A model generated the notes under the pieces. That model made no database searches. It was not told where the DNA came from and saw only the letters and a program-made list of their open reading frames with translations. A DNA stretch of 64,000 bases from Limnohabitans sp. (GTDB lineage Bacteria; Pseudomonadota; Gammaproteobacteria; Burkholderiales; Burkholderiaceae_C). Positions 1 to 9,610 of the stretch are shown one piece after another (position 1 is the first letter of the stretch; each line of letters begins with the position of its first letter). The stretch spans positions 55,976 to 119,975 of the forward strand of contig VERE01000003.1 of the NCBI GenBank assembly GCA_018882835.1, in the 5' to 3' direction. The position numbers were made by a program, and so were the translations under genes.

Positions 1-2
1 CG

Positions 3-941
3 GCCGCTTCTGTTTCGACTTCGGCGGGTCAAGGACCTGGCTTCCAATCGGGCAGTTGGGGCGCCACCGTGCCCCCCTGGTCGGCGGCGCACCCTTACAC
101 CAATTTGCATGGCCCCAAGTCGCCAGTGACGGCAACGGTGGTGGGCAATGTGCAAGTCAACGAGGCCGGTACTGAAAACGAAACCCATCACATCGTGTTG
201 GACATGGGCAGCATGCCGTTCCCGCTGCTGGAAGGGCAGTCGATTGGCATCATCCCGCCCGGTGTGGATGCGCAAGGCAAGCCCCACCATGCCCGTCAAT
301 ACTCGATTGCCAGCCCGCGCAACGGCGAGCGGCCGGGTTACAACAACTTCTCGCTGACGGTCAAGCGGGTCAAGGAAGACCACCAGGGCCAGCCGGTGCT
401 GGGGGTCTGCTCCAATTACCTTTGCGATTTGAAAACCGGTGACAAGGTGCAGGTCATTGGCCCGTTTGGCGCCTCTTTCCTGATGCCCAACCATCCGCGT
501 TCCAACATCGTCATGATTTGCACTGGCACGGGCAGCGCGCCCATGCGTGCCATGACCGAGTGGCGGCGTCGCTTGCGCCAAAGTGGCAAGTTCGAAGGCG
601 GGCGCCTGTTGCTGTTCTTCGGCGCACGCACGCAGCAAGAGTTGCCGTATTTCGGCCCCTTGCAAAAACTGCCGCACGACTTCATCGACATCCATTTCGC
701 ATTTTCACGCACGCCGGGTGCGCCCAAGCGGTATGTTCAAGACCTGATGCGTGAACGCGCCGCCGATTTGGCCGAGTTGCTGAAAGACCCCAACACCTGT
801 TTCTACGTCTGTGGTCTCAAGAGCATGGAAGAAGGTGTGGTCCTGGCCCTGCACGACATTGCTCAAGGCGCTGGGCTTTCGTGGGATACCGTGGGCGCCA
901 CGCTCAAGCGCGAAGGCCGCTTGCATCTTGAAACCTATTAA
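3..941 (+). CDS. boxA: Benzoyl-CoA 2,3-epoxidase reductase subunit BoxA, C-terminal FAD/NAD(P) part (5' end outside window)
   Basis: Frame is open to the window edge; Ala/Ser-rich linker then ferredoxin-NADP reductase domain ([65 protein letters not shown]) with C-terminal ETY. Confidence 0.85.
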   Translation, partial: AASVSTSAGQGPGFQSGSWGATVPPWSAAHPYTNLHGPKSPVTATVVGNVQVNEAGTENETHHIVLDMGSMPFPLLEGQSIGIIPPGVDAQGKPHHARQYSIASPRNGERPGYNNFSLTVKRVKEDHQGQPVLGVCSNYLCDLKTGDKVQVIGPFGASFLMPNHPRSNIVMICTGTGSAPMRAMTEWRRRLRQSGKFEGGRLLLFFGARTQQELPYFGPLQKLPHDFIDIHFAFSRTPGAPKRYVQDLMRERAADLAELLKDPNTCFYVCGLKSMEEGVVLALHDIAQGAGLSWDTVGATLKREGRLHLETY

Positions 942-2610
942 GGTGCGCTTGCAGTTGCGCGGCCGTCAGCCTGAAGACGCCGCGCTGGCCGAGGTGCGCG
1001 CGCTCATTGGTGAGGCGCCGCCGCAAGGCCATCGCCGCGACCTGCTGATCGAGCACCTGCACCGCTTGCAAGACACCTACCGGGGCTTGCACCGCCATCA
1101 TCTGGTGGCCTTGGCGCACGAGATGAACCTGCCGCGCGCCGAAGTGTTCGAGGTCGCCAGTTTCTACCACCACTTCGACCTGCTGGAAGATGGCCAGCAG
1201 GCCGCAGCCTTGACGGTGCGTGTGTGTGACAGCCTCAGCTGCGCCATGGCCGGCGCGGGCGATCTGCTGGCGCGCTTGCCCCAGTTGCTCGGCCCCAATG
1301 TACGTGTCATACCCGCGCCTTGTGTGGGCCGCTGCGCTCAGGCGCCGGTGGCCGTGGTGAACCAATATCCCGTCAATTTCGCGACGCCTCAAAAGGTTCA
1401 GCAAGCGGTTGAACAAAAACACTTTAGCGATGACGGCAAAGTGGATGGCGCCATTTCGCTGGCGGACTATCGTGCGCAAGGCGGGTACGAACTCGCAGCG
1501 GCTGTGGTCAATGGGGAAGTCAGCGACAACCATGTTCTGGACACGCTGGACGCCTCGGGGCTGCGCGGACTGGGCGGGGCAGGTTTCCCGATGGGTCGGA
1601 AATGGCGTATTGTGCGCAGCCAGCCCGGCCCGCGCTACCTGGCTGTGAACCTCGATGAGGGCGAGCCGGGCACCTTCAAGGACCGGGTCTACCTGGAGCG
1701 CGACCCGCATCGGTTCCTGGAGGGCGTGCTGATTGCGGCGCAGGTGGTGGGCACCGAGAAAGTGTTCATCTATTTGCGCGACGAATACCATGGCTGTCGC
1801 CAAAGCCTGGCGCAGGCCCTGGCCGACCTCGAAAAAATGCCGCCTTGCCCCTTGCCCCAGTTCGAGTTGCGACGTGGTGCCGGGGCTTACATCTGTGGCG
1901 AAGAATCGGCGCTACTGGAAAGCCTGGAAGGCCGGCGTGGCGAGCCTCGCAAGCGGCCGCCCTACATTGCCGAAGTGGGCCTGTTTGGCCGACCCACGCT
2001 GGCGCACAATTTTGAAACCCTGTACTGGGTGCGCGACATCCTGCAAAAAGGCGCCGAATGGTTTTCCCAGCAGGGGCGCCATGGGCGCAAGGGCCTGCGC
2101 TCTTTCAGCGTCAGTGGCCGGGTGCGCGAGCCCGGTGTCAAGCTGGCACCGGCCGGCATCACTTTGCGCGAGTTGATCGACGAGTATTGCGGCGGCATGG
2201 CCGAAGGCCACACCCTCTATGCCTACTTGCCGGGTGGCGCCTCCGGCGGTATCTTGCCGGCGCGACTGGCCGATGTGCCGCTGGACTTTGACACCCTGCA
2301 AGCCCATGGCTGCTTCATCGGCTCGGCCGCGGTGGTGGTGCTGAGTCAGCACGACCGGGCGCGCGATGCGGCCTTGAATGTGATGCGCTTTTTTGCCGAC
2401 GAAAGTTGCGGGCAATGCACGCCTTGCCGTGTCGGCACAGAGAAAGCCGCGAGACTCATGGCCGCCCCGACATGGGACGCCACCACCCTCAACGATCTGG
2501 CGCAGGTGATGGGCGATGCCTCCATATGCGGTCTGGGCCAGGCGGCGCCCAACCCGATCCGCTGCGTGCTGACCTACTTTCCCCACGAAGTGCAGGAGGG
2601 CGCCGCATGA
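928..2610 (+). CDS. NAD-dependent formate dehydrogenase, fused NuoE-like/NuoF-like (gamma-beta) diaphorase subunit
   Basis: N-terminal NuoE-like 2Fe-2S domain (CDSLSC...CVGRC), then NuoF-like FMN/NAD domain ([32 protein letters not shown]). Start probably TTG 928 or GTG 943, overlapping the boxA stop; the 811 start in the ORF track is too long. Confidence 0.85.
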   Translation: MKPIKVRLQLRGRQPEDAALAEVRALIGEAPPQGHRRDLLIEHLHRLQDTYRGLHRHHLVALAHEMNLPRAEVFEVASFYHHFDLLEDGQQAAALTVRVCDSLSCAMAGAGDLLARLPQLLGPNVRVIPAPCVGRCAQAPVAVVNQYPVNFATPQKVQQAVEQKHFSDDGKVDGAISLADYRAQGGYELAAAVVNGEVSDNHVLDTLDASGLRGLGGAGFPMGRKWRIVRSQPGPRYLAVNLDEGEPGTFKDRVYLERDPHRFLEGVLIAAQVVGTEKVFIYLRDEYHGCRQSLAQALADLEKMPPCPLPQFELRRGAGAYICGEESALLESLEGRRGEPRKRPPYIAEVGLFGRPTLAHNFETLYWVRDILQKGAEWFSQQGRHGRKGLRSFSVSGRVREPGVKLAPAGITLRELIDEYCGGMAEGHTLYAYLPGGASGGILPARLADVPLDFDTLQAHGCFIGSAAVVVLSQHDRARDAALNVMRFFADESCGQCTPCRVGTEKAARLMAAPTWDATTLNDLAQVMGDASICGLGQAAPNPIRCVLTYFPHEVQEGAA

Positions 2611-5405
2611 GCCAGCCCGTGCATTTTCAGCTGAATGGCCAGGCGGTCCAGGCCCAGCCCGGCGAAACCTTGTGGTCCAGCGCCAAGCGTCTGGGCATCG
2701 AGATTCCCCATCTCTGCCATCGCGAAGCTTACCGGCCCGATGGCAATTGCCGTGCCTGCGTGGTCGAGGTGCAAGGAGAGCGAACGCTGGCGCCAAGTTG
2801 TTGCCGTGTGCCCACCGAAGGCATGGTGGTGCAAACCGACAGCCCGCGGGCGCAGCAAAGCCAAAAAATGGTGCTGGAGATGCTGCTGGCCGACATGCCA
2901 GCGCAGGGCCACCGCTGGGTCGAGGACGATGCCCGGCAGCCGCATGGCGAGCTCAGCGAATGGGCCACCCGCCTGGACGTGAAGGTGCGCCCCGCTTTGC
3001 AGGCGCTGTCGCGTGCGGCTTCTGTGCCAGCGGACTGGCAAGACCTGTCTCACCCGGCCATGGCGGTGAACCTGGACGCCTGCATTCAATGCGACCGTTG
3101 CGTGCGGGCCTGCGGCGAGGAACAAGTCAACCAGGTGATCGGCGTGCAGGGGCGCGGCGCTCACACACGCATCGTGTTTGACATGGCCGACCCGATGGGC
3201 GAGAGCAGCTGCGTGGCCTGCGGCGAGTGCGTGCAAGCCTGCCCGACGGGAGCGCTCAATCCCAAGACCCTGATGGGCTCGCAAAAAGTCGACCGCAAGG
3301 TGGACTCGGTCTGCCCGTTTTGTGGCGTGGGCTGTCTGATCACCTACCATGTGCGTGACGAGCGCATCGTCAAGGTGGAAGGGCGTGAAGGTCCGGCCAA
3401 CCAATCGCGTTTGTGTGTCAAGGGACGTTTTGGTTTCGACTACGCCCACCACCCGCAGCGCCTGACACAACCCCTGATTCGCAAGCCAGGGGTGAGCAAA
3501 GACCTGGACGTGTCGCGCAGCCCCGACCAGTGGGCTGAAGTGTTCCGGCCCGCCACCTGGGAAGAGGCGCTGTCTGTGGCTGCCGGCGGTTTGAAAAATT
3601 TGAAGGACCGGCACGGCAGCAAATCGTTGGCCGGATTTGGCTCGGCCAAAGGCAGCAACGAAGAGGCCTACCTGTTCCAGAAACTGGTGCGCACCGGCTT
3701 TGGCAGCAACAACGTGGACCATTGCACGCGCCTGTGCCATGCTTCCAGCGTGGCGGCTTTGCTGGAGGGCGTGGGCTCGGGTGCGGTGAGCAACCCGGTG
3801 CGCGATGTGGCGCAAGCCGAAATGATCGTGGTCATTGGCTCCAACCCCACGGCCAACCACCCGGTGGCTGCGACCTGGATGAAAAATGCGGTGCAGCGTG
3901 GCGCGCGGCTGGTGCACATAGACCCGCGACGCACCGACATCAGCGCCCACGCCTGGCGCAGCCTGCAATTCAAGCCAGACACCGACGTGGCCTTGCTCAA
4001 TGCCATGCTGTTTACCATCTTCGAAGAAGGCTTGGCGAACCCTGGCTTTGTGCAAGAGCGCACGCAAGATGTGGCGGCACTGCAGGCCCATGTGCAAGAC
4101 TTTGCACCAGAAAAAATGGCCGCGCTGTGTGGCATTCCTGCGGCCACGATCCGCGAAGTGGCGCGCGCCTATGCGACTTCCCCCGCGGCCATGATTTTGT
4201 GGGGCATGGGGGTGAGCCAACACGTGCACGGCACCGACAACGTGCGCTGTCTGATTGCCCTGGCCAGTGTCACTGGCCAGATTGGCCGCCCCGGCACCGG
4301 CTTGCACCCCTTGCGCGGCCAGAACAATGTGCAAGGGGCCAGCGATGCCGGCCTCATTCCCATGATGTTCCCCAACTACCAGCGCGTCAGCGACCCCGCG
4401 GCGCACCGCTGGTTCGAACAGTTCTGGGGCCAGCCCCTGGATGCCGAGCCAGGCTACACCGTGGTGGAGATCATGGACAAGGCCTTGGCCGACGACGAAG
4501 ATCCGCACAAGGTACGGGGCATGTACATCATGGGCGAAAACCCGGCCATGAGCGACCCCGACCTGAACCATGCGCGTGCCGCCCTGGCCGCGCTGGACCA
4601 CCTGGTGGTGCAAGACATTTTCATGACCGAAACCGCCTGGATGGCCGATGTGGTCTTGCCGGCCAGCGCCTGGCCAGAAAAGACTGGCACCGTCAGCAAC
4701 ACCGATCGCATGGTGCAACTGGGCCACCAGGCCTTGCAGCCCCCCGGCGAGGCGCAACTCGATTTATGGATCATTCAACAGATGGCGCAGCGCATCGGTC
4801 TGCCCTGGCACTATCCCGGTGAGCAAGCCGGCGTGGCCGCGGTGTACGAGGAAATGCGCCAGGCCATGGCGGGGGCCATTGCGGGCATTTCATGGTCGCG
4901 CCTGTTGGCCCATTCCAGCGTCACCTACCCCTGTGTGAGCGACGACGATCCGGGGCAGCCCATCGTGTTCCAGCAGGGCTTTCCCACGGCAACAGGCCGC
5001 GCACGGTTGGTGCCTGCAGGCCTGGTGTCCGCCAACGAAGTGCCCGATGCCGACTATCCCTGGGTGCTCATCACCGGACGTCAATTGGAACACTGGCATA
5101 CCGGCAGCATGACGCGCCGCACCCTGGTGCTGGATGCCTTGGAGCCGCAAGCCACGGTGTCCATGAGCGGCCAGTCCCTGGCGCAACTCGGTCTGGCGCC
5201 CGGCGACTGGGTAAAAGTGCGTTCGCGCCGTGGCGAGGTCCGGCTTCAAGTGCGCCGTGATGATGGCACGCCAGAGCGCACCGTTTTCATCCCCTTTGCC
5301 TACCGCGAGGCCGCGGCCAACCTGCTGACCAATTCGGCGCTGGACCCGGTGGGGAAAATTCCCGAGCTCAAGTACTGCGCAGTCGAAGTCTCGCCTGCGG
5401 CTTAA
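2607..5405 (+). CDS. NAD-dependent formate dehydrogenase alpha (molybdopterin) subunit
   Basis: ATGA overlap with upstream stop; N-terminal 2Fe-2S ferredoxin, 4Fe-4S pairs, then molybdopterin oxidoreductase (VCPFCGVGCLITYHV; VDHCTRLCHASSV; GMGVSQHVHGTDNVRCLIAL). Cys, not Sec, at the active site. Confidence 0.92.
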   Translation: MSQPVHFQLNGQAVQAQPGETLWSSAKRLGIEIPHLCHREAYRPDGNCRACVVEVQGERTLAPSCCRVPTEGMVVQTDSPRAQQSQKMVLEMLLADMPAQGHRWVEDDARQPHGELSEWATRLDVKVRPALQALSRAASVPADWQDLSHPAMAVNLDACIQCDRCVRACGEEQVNQVIGVQGRGAHTRIVFDMADPMGESSCVACGECVQACPTGALNPKTLMGSQKVDRKVDSVCPFCGVGCLITYHVRDERIVKVEGREGPANQSRLCVKGRFGFDYAHHPQRLTQPLIRKPGVSKDLDVSRSPDQWAEVFRPATWEEALSVAAGGLKNLKDRHGSKSLAGFGSAKGSNEEAYLFQKLVRTGFGSNNVDHCTRLCHASSVAALLEGVGSGAVSNPVRDVAQAEMIVVIGSNPTANHPVAATWMKNAVQRGARLVHIDPRRTDISAHAWRSLQFKPDTDVALLNAMLFTIFEEGLANPGFVQERTQDVAALQAHVQDFAPEKMAALCGIPAATIREVARAYATSPAAMILWGMGVSQHVHGTDNVRCLIALASVTGQIGRPGTGLHPLRGQNNVQGASDAGLIPMMFPNYQRVSDPAAHRWFEQFWGQPLDAEPGYTVVEIMDKALADDEDPHKVRGMYIMGENPAMSDPDLNHARAALAALDHLVVQDIFMTETAWMADVVLPASAWPEKTGTVSNTDRMVQLGHQALQPPGEAQLDLWIIQQMAQRIGLPWHYPGEQAGVAAVYEEMRQAMAGAIAGISWSRLLAHSSVTYPCVSDDDPGQPIVFQQGFPTATGRARLVPAGLVSANEVPDADYPWVLITGRQLEHWHTGSMTRRTLVLDALEPQATVSMSGQSLAQLGLAPGDWVKVRSRRGEVRLQVRRDDGTPERTVFIPFAYREAAANLLTNSALDPVGKIPELKYCAVEVSPAA

Positions 5406-5423
5406 AACGCCTAAGATGGCGGC

Positions 5424-5972
5424 ATGAGCACACGCCCCTCTTTGCAAACTGCCGTCGTGATGCGCCGTGAGCGCATCAGCGGCCCCATGAGCCGCTGGCA
5501 GCCCTGGCGATGGGTGCTGCACGATGTCGTGCTGGACGATGGCAGCCTGGGTAGCGCCCCCCGCTTGCTGCGCGAGGACGACAACCAGGCCCTGTGGCTG
5601 CATCCCGGCTTCACGGTCGAGTTGTTCAAGGACGATGCCGAAGGCTACTACCTCAACGCCACCACGCCCGCGCCCTGCTGGTTTGTGCTGTGGCGCATGG
5701 AAGAAGCGGATCAGCTGGCAAAGGAGCCCATGGCCGTGCCGGTCATGGTGAGTGTGAGTTACCACGACGCTGGCCGATGGCTGGATGCCCAGGAAAACGT
5801 GGAACAGGTGCCGGCCTCTGCCGAAGTCACCGCATGGATGGCCGAGTTTGCACAAACCCATTGGGTGGAAGAGCCCAAGCGGCGCAAGCGGCCGGAAAGT
5901 TTCAAGGGTTTGCAAGACCGCTTTGGTCAACCGGCTTCGGTCAGCACAGGCAAGCACCGTGGCAGCGAGTGA
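5424..5972 (+). CDS. DUF3305 domain protein (formate dehydrogenase accessory)
   Basis: MRRERISGPMSRWQPWRWVL...; position between FDH genes and DUF3306 matches the known betaproteobacterial fdh neighbourhood. Confidence 0.75.
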   Translation: MSTRPSLQTAVVMRRERISGPMSRWQPWRWVLHDVVLDDGSLGSAPRLLREDDNQALWLHPGFTVELFKDDAEGYYLNATTPAPCWFVLWRMEEADQLAKEPMAVPVMVSVSYHDAGRWLDAQENVEQVPASAEVTAWMAEFAQTHWVEEPKRRKRPESFKGLQDRFGQPASVSTGKHRGSE

Positions 5973-6540
5973 TTTTTTCAGCCGCTGGGGCGCGAAGAAA
6001 ACCCAGCAAGCTGTGGCCAAGCCAGGACCCGAGGCAACGCCATCGCCAACCGCAACGGCCCCTGCGGCCAAGACCGAACCCGCGCCTGTGCCAACCCTGG
6101 AGGACGTGCAGCACCTCACCCCTGACGCCGATTTTCAGCCCTTTGTCTCGCGCCAAGTGGCGCCTGAAGTGCGCAATGCCGCCATGCGCAAATTGTTCTC
6201 TGACCCCCATTTCAATGTGATGGACCGCATGGACATTTACATTGACGACTATGGTCAACCCGATCCCTTGCCGGTGGGCATGTTGCAAAAGATGCGCAGC
6301 GCGCAGTTCATGCAGCTGGTGCCGCCAGAGCAAGCGGAAAAACCCGCCGCAGGGCAGGGTGGGGAAGATGCCCATCCAGTCCCGGCATCAAACGTGGCAC
6401 AGTCTGCACCCAGGGATGGCGAAACGCCATCAGCCGAGCCCCCACCCTTGATTGCCGAGAGCCCGCGTGACAACCCTCCTTTGCGATTGCAACCAGACCC
6501 AGCCGCTGAACCCCAAGGCCTTGGGCCAAAGCCTGAATGA
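5959..6540 (+). CDS. DUF3306 domain protein (formate dehydrogenase accessory)
   Basis: GTG start within the 5785-6540 frame giving VAASDFFSRWGAKK; overlaps the DUF3305 gene; FFSRW N-terminus and LFSDPHFNVMDRMDIYIDDY motif. Confidence 0.75.
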   Translation: MAASDFFSRWGAKKTQQAVAKPGPEATPSPTATAPAAKTEPAPVPTLEDVQHLTPDADFQPFVSRQVAPEVRNAAMRKLFSDPHFNVMDRMDIYIDDYGQPDPLPVGMLQKMRSAQFMQLVPPEQAEKPAAGQGGEDAHPVPASNVAQSAPRDGETPSAEPPPLIAESPRDNPPLRLQPDPAAEPQGLGPKPE

Positions 6541-8593
6541 GACGCTGACCCTGCACACCACTTTGTGCCGGCGTGAGGCCGGCGCATTTGTCAAAGCCCT
6601 GCAAGGCAACGAGCCCCTGGTGGTGGCTTGCACACAAGAGCAGCGGTTGTTTGGCGAGTTGGCGCAGCAAAGCGCCGAGGCTGCCGGTCGCAGTGGCTGG
6701 GCGCCGATTCAGTTCGTCAACATCCGCGAAACCGCCGGCTGGAGCCGTGAGGCCGAACAGGCCACCCCCAAAATTGCCGCCTTGCTGGCGGCGGCGCGCT
6801 TGCCCGAGCCGGAACCTGTGCCCACCGTGAGTTACCGCAGCCAGGGGCGCGTGCTCATCGTGGGGCCCCTGGACCAGGCCCAGCAGGCTGCCGAGCTGTT
6901 GGGCCCCGGCCTGGACATCAGCTTGTTCGCCCAAGGCCCTGGCGAGGCCGGCGGGGCGCAACAGCGCAAGTACCCGGTGCTGTCGGGGCGCATCCAACAC
7001 CTGCGCGGATGGTTGGGCGCCTTTGAGCTCACCTGGCAACGCAACAACCCCATCGACCTGGACCTGTGCACCCGTTGCAACGCCTGCGTGGCCGCTTGCC
7101 CGGAACAAGCCATTGGTCTGGATTACCAGGTGGACCTCAGCCGTTGCCAATCGCACCGTACCTGCGTCAAGGTGTGCGGGGCGGCAGGCGCCATTGATTT
7201 TCAACGGACGGCCGAAGAAGAAGTTCAGACTTTCGATCTGGTGCTGGACCTGCGCGCCGAGCCTGTGCTGCGCGCGCATGCCTTGCCGCAAGGTTATTTT
7301 GCGACCGCACGTCAGCCATTGCCCCAAGCCTTGCTGAGCTTGCGTGAGCAAGTGGGCGAATTCGAGAAGCCCCGTTTTTTCACCTACAAGCAAAAACTCT
7401 GTGCCCACAGCCGCAACGAAAAGCAAGGCTGCAATGCTTGTGTGGACGTGTGCTCCGCAGAAGCCATCAGTTCGGAAAAAGAGCGCCAGCAAATCAAGGT
7501 CAACCCGCACCTGTGCGTGGGTTGCGGTGCCTGCACCACGGTGTGCCCCAGTGGGGCTTTGAGCTACGCCTATCCGAAGGCGGTGGAGCAAGGCCTGCGG
7601 CTGAAAACCTTGTTATCAACCTATGCCCAGGCCGGCGGCACTGACGCTGTATTGTTGCTGCACAGCCAGCAGGGCGGCCTGGCAATGGTCAACGAACTGG
7701 GGCGGGCCGCCCAACTGGGCATTGCCCAGGGCTTGCCGGCCCGCGTCATACCGCACGCTCTCTGGCACAGCGCCAGCGCGGGGCTGGATGTGTGGCTCTC
7801 GGCCTTGGCCTATGGCGCTTCTGCGATCTGGGTGATGTGCACCTCCGAGGAGGCGCCGCAGTACCTGCAGGTCTTGCAAGAGCAAATGGCCCAGGCCCAG
7901 GCTTTGCTGAACGGGCTGGGCTTTGAGCGGCTCGAGGTCAAGCTGCTCCAAGTGCGCGATGCCATGGACCTGGACCAGGCGTTGCAAAGCGGCCTGGCTG
8001 CACGCAAGGCCATGCCGCGTGCGGCGGCCCTGCCAGCGGCCAGCTTTGCCCTGGCTTCGGAAAAACGCACCACGCTGAACTTGGCTTTGAACCACCTCAT
8101 GGCCCATGCCCCCGCACTCAAAACCGCGTCAGCGCCTGCGGGCCTCGCCATTCCCTTGCCCAAACCAGGCGCCTTGTTTGGCACCCTGGCCATCGACACC
8201 CAAGCTTGCACACTGTGCATGAGTTGCGTCAGCGCCTGTCCGGCCCAGGCCTTGCAAGACAACCCCGAGTTGCCACAACTGCGATTCCTGGAGCAAAACT
8301 GCGTGCAGTGTGGCCTGTGTGCCACCACCTGCCCCGAGAAGGCGATTGCCCTCACACCACGGTGGCTCGCAGGGCCACAGCGCGGTCAGACCCAGGTGCT
8401 GAACCAAACGCAACCCTATGCCTGTATTCGCTGCAGCAAGCCTTTCGGCACGCTCAAAGCCATCGAGGCCATGTTGGAACGTCTGGGAGGCCACCCGATG
8501 TTCCAGGGGGACGCTGCCGATCGGCTCAAAATGTGTGGCGACTGCCGTGTGATTGACATTTACTCGTCGGGTGACGAGCAGAAAATTCAGTGA
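6452..8593 (+). CDS. Multi-[4Fe-4S] cluster protein of formate dehydrogenase locus
   Basis: Repeated CxxCxxC...CP motifs (CTRCNACVAACPE, CVGCGACTTVCPS, CTLCMSCVSACPA, CVQCGLCATTCPE) plus C-terminal CIRC...CGDC. Confidence 0.85.
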   Translation: MPRARVTTLLCDCNQTQPLNPKALGQSLNETLTLHTTLCRREAGAFVKALQGNEPLVVACTQEQRLFGELAQQSAEAAGRSGWAPIQFVNIRETAGWSREAEQATPKIAALLAAARLPEPEPVPTVSYRSQGRVLIVGPLDQAQQAAELLGPGLDISLFAQGPGEAGGAQQRKYPVLSGRIQHLRGWLGAFELTWQRNNPIDLDLCTRCNACVAACPEQAIGLDYQVDLSRCQSHRTCVKVCGAAGAIDFQRTAEEEVQTFDLVLDLRAEPVLRAHALPQGYFATARQPLPQALLSLREQVGEFEKPRFFTYKQKLCAHSRNEKQGCNACVDVCSAEAISSEKERQQIKVNPHLCVGCGACTTVCPSGALSYAYPKAVEQGLRLKTLLSTYAQAGGTDAVLLLHSQQGGLAMVNELGRAAQLGIAQGLPARVIPHALWHSASAGLDVWLSALAYGASAIWVMCTSEEAPQYLQVLQEQMAQAQALLNGLGFERLEVKLLQVRDAMDLDQALQSGLAARKAMPRAAALPAASFALASEKRTTLNLALNHLMAHAPALKTASAPAGLAIPLPKPGALFGTLAIDTQACTLCMSCVSACPAQALQDNPELPQLRFLEQNCVQCGLCATTCPEKAIALTPRWLAGPQRGQTQVLNQTQPYACIRCSKPFGTLKAIEAMLERLGGHPMFQGDAADRLKMCGDCRVIDIYSSGDEQKIQ

Positions 8594-9216
8594 TGACCAT
8601 GAACCCGCCCCCATCCTCCTCCGCCCTGGACGAAGAAACCGCCCGCGCCGAACTCTACGGCTTGTTGGCGACCTTGTTCTATGCGCCACCCGAGGCGGCC
8701 TTGCTGGCCCAGCTGCGCTTGGCACCGACCGAGGCTCCCGCGGCTGGCGGCTTTCTGGAGGAGCCCTGGCGCCAGCTGGTGGGCGTGGCGCGCGACATGG
8801 ACGACGCCAGCATTCAACGCGAGCACGACGCCTTGTTCGGCGGCGTCGGCAAACCCGAGGTGTATGTGTTTGCCTCGCACTACCTCACCGGCTTTTTGAA
8901 TGAAAAACCGCTGGCGCAGTTGCGCAATGACCTCGCCGCCCTGGGGCTGGCACGCGACCCTGCCACCATGCCTGAAACCGAAGACCATGTGGCCTACTTG
9001 ATGGAAGTCATGCGTTTTCTGATTGCCGGCGACGATGTGGCGGTGTCCAACCTGACCCAGCAGGCGGCATTTTTTGCGCAACACGTGCAGCCCTGGATGG
9101 ACGGCCTGTGCGATGCCATCGAAGGGCATCCGCGGGCCCGCTTCTATGCCGCATTGTCCCAGTTCACCCGAGCCTTCATTGGCGTAGAACAGCAAGGTTT
9201 TGACTTGCTGACCTGA
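8593..9216 (+). CDS. TorD/DmsD-family molybdoenzyme chaperone
   Basis: ETARAELYGLLATLFYAPP..., EHDALFGGVGKPEVYVFASHYLTGFLNEKPLAQLR, PETEDHVAYLMEVMRFLI; start 8590/8593/8599 ambiguous. Confidence 0.85.
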   Translation: MTMNPPPSSSALDEETARAELYGLLATLFYAPPEAALLAQLRLAPTEAPAAGGFLEEPWRQLVGVARDMDDASIQREHDALFGGVGKPEVYVFASHYLTGFLNEKPLAQLRNDLAALGLARDPATMPETEDHVAYLMEVMRFLIAGDDVAVSNLTQQAAFFAQHVQPWMDGLCDAIEGHPRARFYAALSQFTRAFIGVEQQGFDLLT

Positions 9217-9236
9217 GACCCTCGATGCTCAGGGAT

Positions 9237-9271
9237 AACCCTCATCTTTAAAGCCTTTTGAAGGGTTTTTT
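9237..9271 (+). terminator. Possible weak rho-independent terminator after torD-like gene
   Basis: AACCCT ... AGGGTT TTTT; only ~6 bp stem with a long loop. Confidence 0.3.
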
Positions 9272-9344
9272 CTGTTGCCAATCGCACCCGGGTGGGCTAC
9301 AACTATGCAACATGATTCATACCCTGAAATCACAGGAGACAGCC

Positions 9345-9548
9345 TTGAAAAACGATCCACCCGCAGCTTCTCGCCGTGGCTTTTTCATGGGGGCCGTGGC
9401 AGCTGGCGCTGCTGCAGCGGCGGTGACCTCATTGCCCAACAACCCCTCGACCGAGGTCACACCTGAGCCGCAAGCCAAGCCCGAAAAAGGCGGCGGTTAC
9501 AGCCTGAGCGAGCACGTGAAACGCTACTACCAAACCACCCGCGTTTGA
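9345..9548 (+). CDS. Small twin-arginine signal protein (formate dehydrogenase region TAT target)
   Basis: LKNDPPAASRRGFFMGAVAAGAAAAAVTSLP...; probable TTG start with AGGAGA ~7 nt upstream (ATG 9312 is the alternative). Confidence 0.75.
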   Translation: MKNDPPAASRRGFFMGAVAAGAAAAAVTSLPNNPSTEVTPEPQAKPEKGGGYSLSEHVKRYYQTTRV

Positions 9549-9610
9549 GCCCGCACGTGTTCCCACCCCTTTTCCCTTGCGCCTAAGACCGGCGACACAG
9601 GAGTCTCACC

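Noticed and set aside
2574-4757. 727-aa minus-strand ORF antisense to the FDH alpha gene
   Set aside because: High-GC shadow ORF: His/Gln/Ala/Arg-rich low-information translation, no family motif, lies opposite a strongly supported gene.
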